From contig CABYGA010000009.1 in the NCBI GenBank assembly GCA_902518415.1, positions 1-44,691 on the forward strand: 44,691 bases of DNA. Direction: 5' to 3'. Below are positions 15,836 through 25,820 of this stretch, piece after piece. The notes under the pieces are model-generated. The model was not told the DNA's origin and made no database searches. It was given only the letters and a program-made list of their open reading frames with translations. The DNA is from an uncultured Pelagibacteraceae bacterium (GTDB taxonomy: Bacteria; Pseudomonadota; Alphaproteobacteria; Pelagibacterales; AG-422-B15). The translations under genes were made by a program, and so were the position numbers. Positions within the stretch are counted from its first letter, which is position 1. Each line of letters starts with the position of its first letter.

Positions 15836-17368
15836 TTATTTATTAATATTTACCTGTGGTAGGTTGACGATAAACTTCGCGCCCTTAATATCATTTTCTT
15901 CTATAATATTATCTACAGAAATTGAGCCTTCATGTGCATCAACAATCTGTTTGGCAATATTTAATCCAAGTCCAGAATGTGATTTATTATCTTCTTCTCT
16001 TAAGGAGTAAAAACGCTCAAAAATTCTTTTCATATCAGGCTCCTTAATACCCGGTCCCTCGTCAACAATTGCTATACTCAAGTAGTTACTGGTCGATGAT
16101 AAAAGGACTTTTATAATTCCAGGCTTTGGAGAAAAAGAAATTGCGTTATCTATAATATTTTTAATAGCTTGTGAAAAAAATTTCTTCTGGCCATCAACAA
16201 AAATATCCTTTTGATTATCTTGATCGTATAAAAATTTTATTTGGATTTGATCTGGTAATACTTTTTGAGTATCTTCTATAATGTCATGTAATAAGGATTT
16301 AATTTCAAATTTTTGTAATTGGCTTTTATATAAATTTACTTCATTTTTAATCATCGCTGAATAATCGGTGATGATACTTTCAATTCTTGAAATATCATTC
16401 TGAATAAGATCTAGAAATTTTTTTTGGCTATCACTCATCTTATCCGTAATAACCTCTGAAGCCATTTTAATCGAGGCAAGAGGATTTCGAATTTCATGCA
16501 TCAAATCAGCTGAATTATTTTCAGCATTATCAATTTTATTATATAAACTATTTAACATTTCATTAATGATTTTAGATAGTTGGCCAATTTCGTCATCTCT
16601 TCTATCCAGTCCAGAAATAAGAGGTTTTGTTTTATAGTCCATTTGGACTTTTTCAGCAGCATTTGCTAAGTTTCTAATAGGTTTGAGGATTATAAAGTTT
16701 AAAAAAAATGAAAATAATATGAGGCACCCTCCAATAGCTAAACCTGCTAGTAATACGTTTAGTTGTATTTGATTATTTATGTTTTGAATATTGGTATTGT
16801 CTTCATGCGCAACAATATAGTAGTAAATGTCATCATAACTAATGGGCAGTATTGAGACCAATTCAAGTTTATTTTTATTCAATTCGATTGAAAAATTTTT
16901 CTGAGTCCCTTTTTCTAAATTTTTAAAATTAATAAGGAACGTTGGGTGATTTAAAAAATCTCTATTAGCTAAGTTTTCTTTTTGATCTAAGCTAGAAGTA
17001 ATTGTTGAACTATTTTTATCTATGATCTCTACTTCTGCAGCAGACTGATTTGCAAAAGAACTATTTTCTAAGTCATAGCCTTTCGTATCTAATAAGATAC
17101 TCATGTTCTCATCCATAATTATAATAGAAAGATTTTTGATTTCTAACTTAGAGAGAATAACCTCCGTAGATAGTTGTGTTTTTATATCTCTGAGCAAATT
17201 TGAGGTTTTTAAGAAGTTATAAATAATTAACGACTGATTATCGATTTGTTTAAGTCTTTTATTAAGTTGATAGTTATTAAGGAAAATAATTATAAATATT
17301 GCACTAACTATTAAAATTAGTAATCCAACAAAATTATATAATAAAAATTTTTTAAATAGGCTGTTCAA
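15836..17368 (-). CDS. chvG: Sensor histidine kinase ChvG-like
   Basis: A 510-aa membrane kinase: first helix at residues 9-31, a periplasmic sensor domain of about 170 residues, second helix near 203-229, a HAMP segment, then the H-box DLMHEIRNPLASIKMASE with phospho-acceptor H291 and an ATPase domain with NIIDNAISFSP and SGLGLNIAKQIVDAHEG. ChvG/ExoS kinases sense acid or envelope change in alphaproteobacteria and phosphorylate ChvI. The response regulator gene lies 13 bp upstream on the same strand. Position next to pckA and ahcY supports the orthology; the periplasmic domain is AT-driven and divergent in sequence. The downstream hprK found in relatives is missing. Confidence 0.9.
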   Translation of the reverse strand: MNSLFKKFLLYNFVGLLILIVSAIFIIIFLNNYQLNKRLKQIDNQSLIIYNFLKTSNLLRDIKTQLSTEVILSKLEIKNLSIIIMDENMSILLDTKGYDLENSSFANQSAAEVEIIDKNSSTITSSLDQKENLANRDFLNHPTFLINFKNLEKGTQKNFSIELNKNKLELVSILPISYDDIYYYIVAHEDNTNIQNINNQIQLNVLLAGLAIGGCLILFSFFLNFIILKPIRNLANAAEKVQMDYKTKPLISGLDRRDDEIGQLSKIINEMLNSLYNKIDNAENNSADLMHEIRNPLASIKMASEVITDKMSDSQKKFLDLIQNDISRIESIITDYSAMIKNEVNLYKSQLQKFEIKSLLHDIIEDTQKVLPDQIQIKFLYDQDNQKDIFVDGQKKFFSQAIKNIIDNAISFSPKPGIIKVLLSSTSNYLSIAIVDEGPGIKEPDMKRIFERFYSLREEDNKSHSGLGLNIAKQIVDAHEGSISVDNIIEENDIKGAKFIVNLPQVNINK

Positions 17369-17381
17369 GTTGTATACTGTA

Positions 17382-18080
17382 TTATTTCCATTTATATCCT
17401 GAACCGTATAAAGTATTGATGGATTTAAACTCAGGATCGATTTTTCTAAATTTTTTTCTAATCCTCTTTATATGGCTGTCAATTGTTCTGTCATCAACAT
17501 CTAATTCATCTCTATAAGCAACTTCCATTAATCTATCTCTTGATTTAACAATGCCTGGTCTTTCAACCAATTCCCTTATTATTTTAAATTCTGTTGTGGT
17601 TAAAGGTTCTAAAAGTAATTTCTCCTTCCACTCACATTCGTATCTCAAACAGTCTAGCCTGAGATTTCCAAGGATAATTATTTGTTTTTTTTCAGAATTT
17701 TCCTTATCTATATTTTTTCTATTGAGTGTATTTTTAATTGTTTCTATCAAGATTTCCTTAGAAAAATTTCCACTTTTTGTTACATAGCTATCAACACCAT
17801 GCATTAAGCCTTTCAATCTATCGGCCTCTTGGTCTTTTGATGTCAGGAAGATCACAGGTATTTCAGTTTTTTCTCTTATTTTTTTAAATAATTCGTATCC
17901 ATCCATTTTTGGCATTTTTATATCAATTACTGCTAATTCTGGAGGATACCTAGACATGCCAATCAATGCTGACTGACCGTCACTATAGGTATGAATTTCA
18001 AATTCCTCTTTCTTAAGCAACTCTTCAAGGGAAATTAAAATATTTCGATCATCATCTACGAGTGCAATAAGGTGTTTCAT
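17382..18080 (-). CDS. chvI: Response regulator ChvI-like (OmpR family)
   Basis: A 232-aa regulator. The receiver domain has the acidic cluster LVDDDRN and phospho-acceptor D53 (AVIDIKMPKMDG), plus the switch Thr and Lys in FLTSKDQE and YVTKSG. The winged-helix output domain has VKSRDRLMEVAYRDEL and DDRTIDSHIKRIRKKF, close to ChvI of rhizobia. It is cotranscribed with chvG and divergent from pckA, a known ChvI target in Agrobacterium, with 121 bp between starts. It probably controls envelope and acid-stress genes and may link them to gluconeogenesis here. Confidence 0.93.
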   Translation of the reverse strand: MKHLIALVDDDRNILISLEELLKKEEFEIHTYSDGQSALIGMSRYPPELAVIDIKMPKMDGYELFKKIREKTEIPVIFLTSKDQEADRLKGLMHGVDSYVTKSGNFSKEILIETIKNTLNRKNIDKENSEKKQIIILGNLRLDCLRYECEWKEKLLLEPLTTTEFKIIRELVERPGIVKSRDRLMEVAYRDELDVDDRTIDSHIKRIRKKFRKIDPEFKSINTLYGSGYKWK

Positions 18081-18183
18081 TTCAAATTTTCACTATATTT
18101 TAAAGTATTATATGACCATAAAATGGCAGAAATATTGCATAATTTAACTAACAGCTTTTTTCATTTATTTAGATATTAGCACT

Positions 18184-18197
18184 TAACATACATGTTA
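18184..18197 (+). promoter_or_regulatory. Short inverted repeat before pckA
   Basis: TAACAT-AC-ATGTTA, six-base arms with a two-base centre, ending 4 bp before the pckA ATG. It covers where the ribosome binding site should be, and no Shine-Dalgarno is visible there. It might be an operator or may act in translation. It is short enough to occur by chance. Confidence 0.25.
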
Positions 18198-18201
18198 TTA
18201 T

Positions 18202-19806
18202 ATGTTTTTATCACAACCTCAAAATATGCAAAATTCAGTAAAAAACAGCATTATACAAAATGCTTCTTCAATTAAAAACGACCTAAACTCTGAGGAACTA
18301 TATGAAGTTGCTCATACCTCTGGCGAAGGCAAACTATCATCGCATGGAGCTTTAGTTGTTAAAACTGGTAAGCATACAGGTAGGTCAGCTAATGATAAAT
18401 TTTTTGTTAAAGAAAGTATAAATGATCAAAAAATCTATTGGGGTGAAACAAACGTGCCTATCTCAGAAGAATATTATACAAAAATCGCCGATGCATTTAT
18501 AGATTTCTCGAAAGATAAATCATTATATTTACATAACTTAATGGGCGGAGCAGATCGTAATCATTCGTTAAATGTTTCAATAATAACAGAATATGCTTGG
18601 CATGGATTATTTGCTAGACATTTACTTGTTAGACCAAACTCTGATGAGCTTGAGCATTTTAATTCAGAGTATACTATTGTGAACTTCCCAAGTTTGAAAA
18701 TGGATCCGAGCATTCATGGTACTAATAGTGAAACTGTAATAGCTGTTAATCTCGCAGAAAAAATAATTTTAATAGCTGGTACTGAGTACGCTGGCGAGAC
18801 AAAAAAATCTGTATTTACTCTTTTAAATTTCTTGCTTCCTGAGAAAAATATTATGCCAATGCATTGTTCTGTTAATACTGGTGAAAATGGTGATGCTGCA
18901 ATCTTCTTTGGTCTATCTGGCACGGGTAAAACTACATTAAGTGCGGATCCTAAAAGATCACTCCTTGGAGATGATGAGCATGGATGGTCAGATGAGGGTC
19001 TTTTTAATTTTGAAGGTGGATGCTACGCAAAACTCATAAGACTATCTGAAGAAGCAGAGCCAGAAATTTATGCTACTACTCAAATGAAAGGTACAGTTAT
19101 TGAAAATGCCGTCATGAAAGATGACGGAACTTTAGATTTAGATGACAATTCTTTGACAGAAAATACTAGGGGAGCTTATCCCTTAGACTATATTCCGGGT
19201 GTTACCGAATCTGGAAAAACTGGTCACCCAAAAAATATTATTATGCTAACTGCTGATGCATTTGGTGTATTACCTCCTATTGCTAAACTTTCTGCAGATC
19301 AGGCGATGTATCATTTTCTATCAGGCTATACAGCAAAAGTTGCAGGTACTGAAATTGGTCTTTCAAACGAACCTCAAGCAACATTTTCAACATGTTTTGG
19401 TGCACCATTTATGCCAAGGAATCCAATAGAGTATGGAAACTTACTTAAACAAAAGATATCAGATCATGAGGTAGACTGTTGGCTTGTAAATACTGGTTGG
19501 TCTGGAGGCGTATATGGAGTTGGCAAAAGAATATCAATTAAAAATACCAGAACATTGCTTAATGCTGCCCTCTCAGGCGAACTAGTTAATGCAGAAATGA
19601 GAAAAGATCCAAATTTTGGCTTCTCAGTTCCAGTCAAAGTTGATGGAATTAATGAACAGATATTGGATCCAAAAAAAACTTGGCAAAGTGAGTCTGACTA
19701 TGATGCGCAGGCTAAAAAATTAGTGCAAATGTTCATTAGTAATTTTACTAAGTTTGAATCTGACGTTGAAGAGAATGTAAAAGCTTCAGGTCCTATTGCT
19801 AATTAA
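18202..19806 (+). CDS. pckA: Phosphoenolpyruvate carboxykinase (ATP)
   Basis: A 534-aa enzyme, normal length for the ATP-dependent family. It converts oxaloacetate to phosphoenolpyruvate, the entry step of gluconeogenesis. Visible motifs are the kinase-1a loop [22 protein letters not shown], the substrate-binding [30 protein letters not shown] and [14 protein letters not shown]. It is divergent from chvI, the standard alphaproteobacterial arrangement, and may be ChvI-controlled. A carbon supply of organic or amino acids rather than sugar fits with it. The stop interlocks with the MFS gene stop on a shared TTAA. Confidence 0.97.
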   Translation: MFLSQPQNMQNSVKNSIIQNASSIKNDLNSEELYEVAHTSGEGKLSSHGALVVKTGKHTGRSANDKFFVKESINDQKIYWGETNVPISEEYYTKIADAFIDFSKDKSLYLHNLMGGADRNHSLNVSIITEYAWHGLFARHLLVRPNSDELEHFNSEYTIVNFPSLKMDPSIHGTNSETVIAVNLAEKIILIAGTEYAGETKKSVFTLLNFLLPEKNIMPMHCSVNTGENGDAAIFFGLSGTGKTTLSADPKRSLLGDDEHGWSDEGLFNFEGGCYAKLIRLSEEAEPEIYATTQMKGTVIENAVMKDDGTLDLDDNSLTENTRGAYPLDYIPGVTESGKTGHPKNIIMLTADAFGVLPPIAKLSADQAMYHFLSGYTAKVAGTEIGLSNEPQATFSTCFGAPFMPRNPIEYGNLLKQKISDHEVDCWLVNTGWSGGVYGVGKRISIKNTRTLLNAALSGELVNAEMRKDPNFGFSVPVKVDGINEQILDPKKTWQSESDYDAQAKKLVQMFISNFTKFESDVEENVKASGPIAN

Positions 19807-21071
19807 GATTTATTTACTCTCTCAATATCCTCTTTGTAGCTAAAACTGGCAATATAATAACAAATGATTGCTATAATTCCTGTAAGCCCAATTGTAATTA
19901 GAGAAAATGTATATGGAGATGAAAAATCATTAAATACGTAATCAATAAGGTAGCCTGTAAAGAAACTACCTACTCCCATTCCAATAATATTTACTCCCAA
20001 TATAAATACGGCAACCATCGTTGACCTAACTTTAACTGGAGTTAATTCCTGTACTGAGGCAAAAACTGGCCCATAGAAAAAGGTAACGTTAAATGAAACA
20101 AAGAATAAAGTTAAATAGAAAAAGTTTGTTTCAGGACTAATAAATCGATAGCTAACAGTTAAGGGTGTTAAAATTAGATAAGATATAACCAAAAAGGTCA
20201 TTACACCTCCTTTAAAGTAATGACTTATGCGATCAGATAAAACGCCACCTAGGACTGCTCCAACAGTACCACCTAATATAAAAAAAATCCCAAACAGAGA
20301 ATTATATGAGCTTGCGGTAAAACCTCTTTCATTTACAGCCCATAAAACTTCAAAGTTTCCTGCGCCTAATGGTATGTGCAAAAAAATACTACCAATAATT
20401 ACAAATGTTAGACATTTAGAATTATAAAGAGCAGATTTTGTCATACTTATAATTTCTCTAATGCTTGCAGATTTACTATCTTGATTAAAAGATTTATCTA
20501 GTTGACCACGTCTCGGTTCAAAAAGAAAATAAGTTAATATTCCAAGTCCCATTCCAATCAAACCTAATGTGATAAATACCGCTCGCCATCCAAAAACTGG
20601 TCCAAAAAAAGCTGCGATTAACATTCCGAATCCAACACCCAGAGGTATGCCTAAATAATAAATAGCAGAAGCAGTCCCTCTTTGATTTTGTTTGAAAAGA
20701 TCAGATAGCATTGATATTGCATTAGGAGTTAATGCAGATTCTCCAACACCAATAAGAGCTCTGGCGAAAATTAAGTGTGAGAAATTTTTAGCAACGCCAG
20801 TAAAAGCTGTCATTAAGCTCCATAAAAATACTCCCGCCGCAGCAATTTTCATTCTACTAAATTTGTCTCCAAGCACACCCATAAATATGCCAAAAACTGA
20901 ATAAAAAAAGAGAAAATAAACACCTGTCAGGAGTCCCCATTGCACATTTGTAAGATTAAACTCAGACTTTATTTGAGGAGCAAAAGCTATAAGAAGATTT
21001 CTATCTACAAAATTAAATATATTAAGTAGTAAAAAAAAAGCTAAATAAAGATATGGGTAATTAACTTTCAT
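19803..21071 (-). CDS. MFS transporter, spinster-like
   Basis: A 422-aa major facilitator protein with twelve predicted helices. The first half has [42 protein letters not shown] (the loop 2-3 G-D-K-x-S-R signature) and [20 protein letters not shown], resembling the spinster-type MFS group common in alphaproteobacteria. The substrate is unknown; lipids, aromatic acids and sugars are all found in relatives. It is the last gene of the unit zinc-finger protein, polA, nucleotidyltransferase-cupin, MFS, beginning 3 bp after the fusion gene, so a sugar-linked substrate would fit the fusion partner, but this is only a guess from position. Confidence 0.88.
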   Translation of the reverse strand: MKVNYPYLYLAFFLLLNIFNFVDRNLLIAFAPQIKSEFNLTNVQWGLLTGVYFLFFYSVFGIFMGVLGDKFSRMKIAAAGVFLWSLMTAFTGVAKNFSHLIFARALIGVGESALTPNAISMLSDLFKQNQRGTASAIYYLGIPLGVGFGMLIAAFFGPVFGWRAVFITLGLIGMGLGILTYFLFEPRRGQLDKSFNQDSKSASIREIISMTKSALYNSKCLTFVIIGSIFLHIPLGAGNFEVLWAVNERGFTASSYNSLFGIFFILGGTVGAVLGGVLSDRISHYFKGGVMTFLVISYLILTPLTVSYRFISPETNFFYLTLFFVSFNVTFFYGPVFASVQELTPVKVRSTMVAVFILGVNIIGMGVGSFFTGYLIDYVFNDFSSPYTFSLITIGLTGIIAIICYYIASFSYKEDIERVNKS

Positions 21072-21074
21072 ATA

Positions 21075-21851
21075 TTACGATCGATTGTAATCATCTTCAT
21101 ATCTTTCTATGTCATCCTCACCAAAATATGATCCTGTTTGAATTTCAATAATATTTAATTTCATATCCGACTTATTTTCTAATCGGTGCTTAGAATTAAC
21201 TGGAATAAATATTGATTCGTTGATTTTTAACTCTGTTATTTTGTCATCAATTGTTACCAGGGCTTCTCCACTAATCACAGTCCAGACTTCAGATCTTTTA
21301 GAATGTGATTGGTAACTTAATCTTGACTTAGGATTGACTTCTATTTCTTTGACTTTGTGCTCATCACTATCATCTAAAACTCTATACCAACCCCACGGCC
21401 GATGTTCAACTGGCCCTTTCCAATTTTTTAATATCCAACTAGACGAATTTTTTTTAAAATCTCCTCCAACCCCAAACTCAAAACTTACTCTTTCATTATT
21501 CACAAATTTATCCATTTCAGGAATATTGGCTTGATTTCTATCACCGCCATTTGCAAAAATTATTTTATCATCTGGATAAATTTCTAAAACTTTTTGAATC
21601 GCATTTGACGCAGATTGGTACTCATCATCTTCAAATTCAATAGCAGCATCAACTACAGCTAAATTCGAAACAATTTCTATTCTCTCTTGAATGGGAAGAA
21701 ACGCACTACCCTTTTTTTTTATCAACCAATTATCTGAATTAACACCAACTACAAGCTTGTTTCCTAATTTTTTTGCATCCTTGAAGTAAGCAATATGTCC
21801 ACTGTGAATAGGATCAAATCCTCCCGTAACAAGTATAATAGTTTCAGTCAT
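21075..21851 (-). CDS. Nucleotidyltransferase-cupin (type II mannose-6-P isomerase-like) fusion
   Basis: A 258-aa protein with two domains. Residues 1-140 form a cytidylyltransferase-type domain with GGFDPIHSGHIAYF (H16, H19), LVVGVNSDNWLIKKKG and the later IFANGGDR. Residues 145-258 match the cupin found at the C-terminus of ManC/AlgA: RPWGWYRVL, RLSYQSHSKRSEVWTVISG and GSYFGEDDIERYEDDYNR. The likely metal ligands Q181, H183, E188 and H222 are kept. The ManC guanylyltransferase domain is replaced by the small cytidylyltransferase. It may isomerise a sugar phosphate and activate it or a partner alditol phosphate as a nucleotide. No surface polysaccharide cluster is adjacent; it overlaps polA by one base and is followed by an MFS carrier. 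Confidence 0.85.
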   Translation of the reverse strand: MTETIILVTGGFDPIHSGHIAYFKDAKKLGNKLVVGVNSDNWLIKKKGSAFLPIQERIEIVSNLAVVDAAIEFEDDEYQSASNAIQKVLEIYPDDKIIFANGGDRNQANIPEMDKFVNNERVSFEFGVGGDFKKNSSSWILKNWKGPVEHRPWGWYRVLDDSDEHKVKEIEVNPKSRLSYQSHSKRSEVWTVISGEALVTIDDKITELKINESIFIPVNSKHRLENKSDMKLNIIEIQTGSYFGEDDIERYEDDYNRS

Positions 21852-24652
21852 TAATGAGCATCACTCCAATTATCTGCATTATTACTATCAACGGAAAGTG
21901 GTACAGAGAGATCGAACTTTGGTTTAAGTGCATTTTCCATTTCGGCTACAATTAGTTTTCTAAATTGTTCAAGTTTATCTTTTTTTATTTCAAAAATGAG
22001 TTCATCATGGACTTGAAGAAGCATCTTACATTCATTAGTAGATTTTATTTTATCATTAATCTTTATCATAGCTAACTTTATTATATCTGCTGCAGTCCCC
22101 TGAATTGGAGCGTTTATAGCTGCTCTTTCTTGAAATGACCTTAAAGCAAAATTTTTATCTTTTATTCGTGGGAAAAAACACTTTCTCCCACATAGTGTTT
22201 CAACATAACCATTTTTTCTACAAAGCTCTTTTGTATTTTCCATATATTCTTTTATTCCAGAAAACTTTTTAAAATATTCTTTAATAAAATCACTTGCTTC
22301 GTAATTTGATATTGATAACTGTTTTGCTAGTCCAAATGCAGAAATCCCATAAATTATTCCAAAATTAACAGCTTTTGCTTTTCTGCGTAGATCTTTACTT
22401 ACATCTTTGTGTTTGACATTAAAAATCTCTGACGCAGTTAATTGATGTATATCTTCATTATTATTGAAAGCATCTTTGAGTTGGGATACATCAGCCATAT
22501 GAGCCAATACTCTTAGTTCTATCTGGCTGTAGTCTGCAGCAAAGATTGTTTGACCTTTATCTGGAATAAATGCCTTACGAATTGATCTACCTTCTTCTGT
22601 TCTAATTGGAATATTTTGCAAATTTGGATCGGAGGATGCAAGTCTACCAGTGCTGGTTGAAGCCATTGCATATGAAGTATGTATTCTTCCTGTAGGTTTA
22701 ACAATATGAGTTTGTAGGGCCTCTGTATAAGTATTCTTTAGCTTTGATAGCTGCCTCCATTCTATAATAGTTTCAGCAACTTTATTCCCTCCGTATGCGA
22801 GATCTTCAAGCGCCTCTATTCCAGTAGACTTTTCTCCTGTTCTTGTTTTTTTTGGCGGTTTGAGTTTGAGTTTATCAAATAATACCTCGGATAGCTGCTT
22901 TGGTGATGCAATATTAAACTCTGTACCAGTATCCTTGTATATCTTACTTTCTAATTTTAATATTCTTTTTGAAAAATCTGTTGATAGCTTTTTTAAGTAT
23001 TCTTTATCAACCTTTATACCATTTAATTCCATAGTTTGAATGCAATCAATTAAGGGTTTCTCAATATTAGAATAAATATAATTATTTTTTTCATGGTTAA
23101 TCCTTTTTTTAAAAAATAAATAGAGTTTATAAGTAATATCTGCATCCTCAGCGGCATATTTTAACGCGTTCTTTAAATCAACTTTATCAAATGTGATCTG
23201 AGATTTACCACTTCCAACAACTTCTTTATATTTTATTGTTTCTTTGTTGAGATGTATCTTTGCAAGATCATCCATTCCATGGCGATTGATCCCTGCATCA
23301 GAAATGAATGACATTAACATAGTATCATCATAGCCAATCACACTGATACCATATTTCTTTAATATGGCATTATCGTATTTTATATTGTGTCCAATTTTAA
23401 TAATTGATGGGTCTTCCATTATCAGTTTAAAGATTTTGAGAAAATCTTCGATTTTAATTTGCTTTTTTATTCTTTGATTAGTTTCATCAATGTGATTAAA
23501 CGGAATATAGTAAGAAGTTTCTAAGCCATAACAAATTGATATACCAATAAGATTGGCTTCTAATATATTTAAAGAGTCGGTTTCTACATCATAAACGAAA
23601 TGGCCTATCTCGTAGATTTTTGATTTTAATTTCTCAAGGTATTCTATGTCATCAACAAGTATATATTTAGTATTTATATTTTTAGCCGCAATTTTTTTAT
23701 CAATACTTGTGTTAGCTGATTCCTTTTTTTCGGTTATAGATTCCTCAGTATTTTTGTTTACAAATATTACTTCTGGATTTTTTTTTCTAATACGATCTGC
23801 TAATTTCTTCAGTTCAAGATTTTCTAGAAACGGAACTAATTTTGTTATTGCTAATTTATTATTTTTTAGATCCGCAAGTAATGGAATATCTTTTACGTCT
23901 TTCTTTAAAGTAACTAACTCCTTACTAATTATTATTTGCTCTTTATTATTTTGAATATTATCTCTTCTTTTTTCTTGTTTAATATCTCCACACTTTTCTA
24001 ATAATTTATCAAGATTTCCAAATTCATTTATTAGTTGAGCTGCCGTCTTTATACCTATGCCAGGTGCCCCTGGGATATTATCTGAACTGTCACCAGCAAG
24101 AGCTTGAACATCAATTACCTTATCTGGCCCTACACCAAACTTTTCCTCAACTTCTTTGGGTCCAATATTTTTATTTTTCATTGTATCAACAAGATTGATT
24201 TTTTCTGAGACCAATTGCATTAAATCTTTATCAGATGATACAATCGAAACTTGCCAGTCCTTTTTCACAGCAGCGTCAGCATATGTAGCTATAATATCGT
24301 CTGCTTCGAATCCCTTCGACTCTATTGATTGAATACCAAACGCAGTCACTGCATCCTTTATAATTTTAAATTGTGGTATTAAATCCTCTGGTGGGTCACC
24401 TCTGTTAGCTTTATAGTCTTTATAAATATTATTTCGAAAAGTTTTTCTTGCGCTGTCAAAAATTACAGCTAAGTGAGTTGGTCCAATACTTTTATTGGTA
24501 TCTTCAATCAGCTTATAAAGCATATTGCAGAAACCGTTTACTGCACCAGTAGGTAAACCATCACTCTTTCTATATAATGGTGGCAATGCATAATATGCTC
24601 TAAAAATATATCCTGAGCCATCAACTAAAAAAAGGTGATTATTGCTTTTCAT
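21851..24652 (-). CDS. polA: DNA polymerase I
   Basis: A 933-aa three-domain polymerase. The 5' nuclease domain (residues 1-290) has FLVDGSGYIFRAYYALPP, FEADDIIATYA, SSDKDLMQLV and GDSSDNIPGAPGIG. The 3'-5' exonuclease part (about 335-510) keeps FVYDVETDSL and IGHNIKYDNAIL, so proofreading is likely active. The polymerase part has TGRLASSDPNLQNIPIRTEEG, FAADYSQIELRVLAH and LLQVHDELIFEI. It repairs gaps and removes RNA primers. It starts directly at the stop of a 58-aa zinc-finger gene and overlaps the fusion gene downstream by one base. Confidence 0.97.
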   Translation of the reverse strand: MKSNNHLFLVDGSGYIFRAYYALPPLYRKSDGLPTGAVNGFCNMLYKLIEDTNKSIGPTHLAVIFDSARKTFRNNIYKDYKANRGDPPEDLIPQFKIIKDAVTAFGIQSIESKGFEADDIIATYADAAVKKDWQVSIVSSDKDLMQLVSEKINLVDTMKNKNIGPKEVEEKFGVGPDKVIDVQALAGDSSDNIPGAPGIGIKTAAQLINEFGNLDKLLEKCGDIKQEKRRDNIQNNKEQIIISKELVTLKKDVKDIPLLADLKNNKLAITKLVPFLENLELKKLADRIRKKNPEVIFVNKNTEESITEKKESANTSIDKKIAAKNINTKYILVDDIEYLEKLKSKIYEIGHFVYDVETDSLNILEANLIGISICYGLETSYYIPFNHIDETNQRIKKQIKIEDFLKIFKLIMEDPSIIKIGHNIKYDNAILKKYGISVIGYDDTMLMSFISDAGINRHGMDDLAKIHLNKETIKYKEVVGSGKSQITFDKVDLKNALKYAAEDADITYKLYLFFKKRINHEKNNYIYSNIEKPLIDCIQTMELNGIKVDKEYLKKLSTDFSKRILKLESKIYKDTGTEFNIASPKQLSEVLFDKLKLKPPKKTRTGEKSTGIEALEDLAYGGNKVAETIIEWRQLSKLKNTYTEALQTHIVKPTGRIHTSYAMASTSTGRLASSDPNLQNIPIRTEEGRSIRKAFIPDKGQTIFAADYSQIELRVLAHMADVSQLKDAFNNNEDIHQLTASEIFNVKHKDVSKDLRRKAKAVNFGIIYGISAFGLAKQLSISNYEASDFIKEYFKKFSGIKEYMENTKELCRKNGYVETLCGRKCFFPRIKDKNFALRSFQERAAINAPIQGTAADIIKLAMIKINDKIKSTNECKMLLQVHDELIFEIKKDKLEQFRKLIVAEMENALKPKFDLSVPLSVDSNNADNWSDAH

Positions 24653-24829
24653 TTAAATCAATTTAAATATTTTACTGCAATACGGACAAACCACGCTTTC
24701 ATTATCGCCCATATCTAGATAAACTTTAGGATGACCAAGTGGACCGTCAGGCCCAGAACAGCTTACTTTTTTGGATGATACTAATTCAATATTTACATCT
24801 TGATTTTTTTTTATTTCTGGAGAATTCAT
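24653..24829 (-). CDS. Zinc-finger (NDUFS6/CHCC-type) small protein, 58 aa
   Basis: Missed by the ORF track because it is 58 aa. The frame from ATG 24829 to TAA 24653 encodes a protein with C24, H33, C48 and C51 in the spacing C-x8-H-x14-C-x2-C (SCSGPDGPLGHPKVYLDM, VVCPYCSKIF). That is the zf-CHCC pattern of alphaproteobacterial zinc-finger proteins related to mitochondrial complex I subunit NDUFS6. In mitochondria this subunit helps complex I assembly; for bacteria the role is likely similar but less tested. Its stop directly abuts the polA start codon with no gap, so they should be translated in tandem. It is divergent from the ABC ATPase gene, 61 bp away. Confidence 0.9.
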   Translation of the reverse strand: MNSPEIKKNQDVNIELVSSKKVSCSGPDGPLGHPKVYLDMGDNESVVCPYCSKIFKLI

Positions 24830-24890
24830 ATGCTCGATGATACAAGAAATTACTTTGAAAAACTATATATTCTCTTAATTAATAAAATAT

Positions 24891-25820
24891 ATGAACAGTG
24901 AATTAGCAATAGCAGTTAATAATTTAAGCAAGGTTTATAAATCAAGTTCTGACACTGATAAACTTGCATTAGATAATATTTCATTGACAATAAAGAAGGG
25001 TTCAATATTCGGCTTACTTGGGCCTAATGGAGCTGGTAAATCTACATTCATTAATATTTTAGCAGACTTAGCAAAAAAAACTTCTGGGGAAATTGAAGTA
25101 TTAGGTATTAATCACGAAAGCAATTTAATAGACGCTAAGAAGCTTATGGGCATTGTACCTCAAGAATTAAACATTGATCCTTTTTTTACTCCTTACGAAC
25201 TTTTAGAAATACAGGCAGGCTTATACGGTATTAGAAAGAAAGACAGAAGAACAATGGAAATTCTAAAAATGCTTGCATTAGAAGATAAAGCCAAAGCATA
25301 TGCTAGAACTTTGTCTGGAGGAATGCGAAGACGTCTTCTTATTGCTAAAGCAATGGTCCATGATCCAGAAATATTGATACTAGATGAACCAACAGCAGGC
25401 GTCGATGTAGAGCTTAGAAGTAATTTGTGGGAGAATATTCAAAAACTAAATCAAAAAGGAAAAACTATAATTATTACTACTCATTATTTGCATGAAGCGG
25501 AAGAACTCTGTAATGAAATAGCTATCATTAACGAAGGCAGGTTGATAGCTCATGATAGTACAATTAACATAAAATCCTTTTTAGATAAAATGACAATAAT
25601 TGTTGATTATAATGATAACAATTTTAATTTGTCGGAACTTAAAAACTTTAATTTGGATATGCAAATTAAAGATAGGCAAGTCCACATAAACTATAAACCC
25701 AGTGAAGTAAATTTTAATGTAATGCTAAATGCTATAAATTCTTCTGGATCTAAAATAAATGATATGAAGATAATTGAAACTAAATTAGAGGACGTCTTTC
25801 TTCAGCTTACCCAGAAGTAA
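24891..25820 (+). CDS. ABC transporter ATP-binding protein, no permease adjacent
   Basis: A 309-aa ATPase with all standard parts: Walker A GPNGAGKST (residues 44-52), signature LSGGMRRRLLIAKAM, Walker B ILILDEPTAGVD, and H-loop TTHYLHEAEEL. A C-terminal extension of about 85 residues is typical of ABC-2 export ATPases (YadG/CcmA-like group). Such proteins pair with a six-helix permease, usually the next gene; here the next gene is on the other strand and is an RND-type exporter, so the permease is elsewhere or absent. The gene stands alone on the plus strand, and its tail overlaps the RND gene tail by 14 bp. Confidence 0.92.
   Translation: MNSELAIAVNNLSKVYKSSSDTDKLALDNISLTIKKGSIFGLLGPNGAGKSTFINILADLAKKTSGEIEVLGINHESNLIDAKKLMGIVPQELNIDPFFTPYELLEIQAGLYGIRKKDRRTMEILKMLALEDKAKAYARTLSGGMRRRLLIAKAMVHDPEILILDEPTAGVDVELRSNLWENIQKLNQKGKTIIITTHYLHEAEELCNEIAIINEGRLIAHDSTINIKSFLDKMTIIVDYNDNNFNLSELKNFNLDMQIKDRQVHINYKPSEVNFNVMLNAINSSGSKINDMKIIETKLEDVFLQLTQK

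Noticed and set aside
23646-23954. 102-aa hydrophobic plus-strand ORF within polA
   Set aside because: Antisense to the polA linker region; hydrophobicity arises from reverse reading of Lys/Asn/Glu-rich codons.
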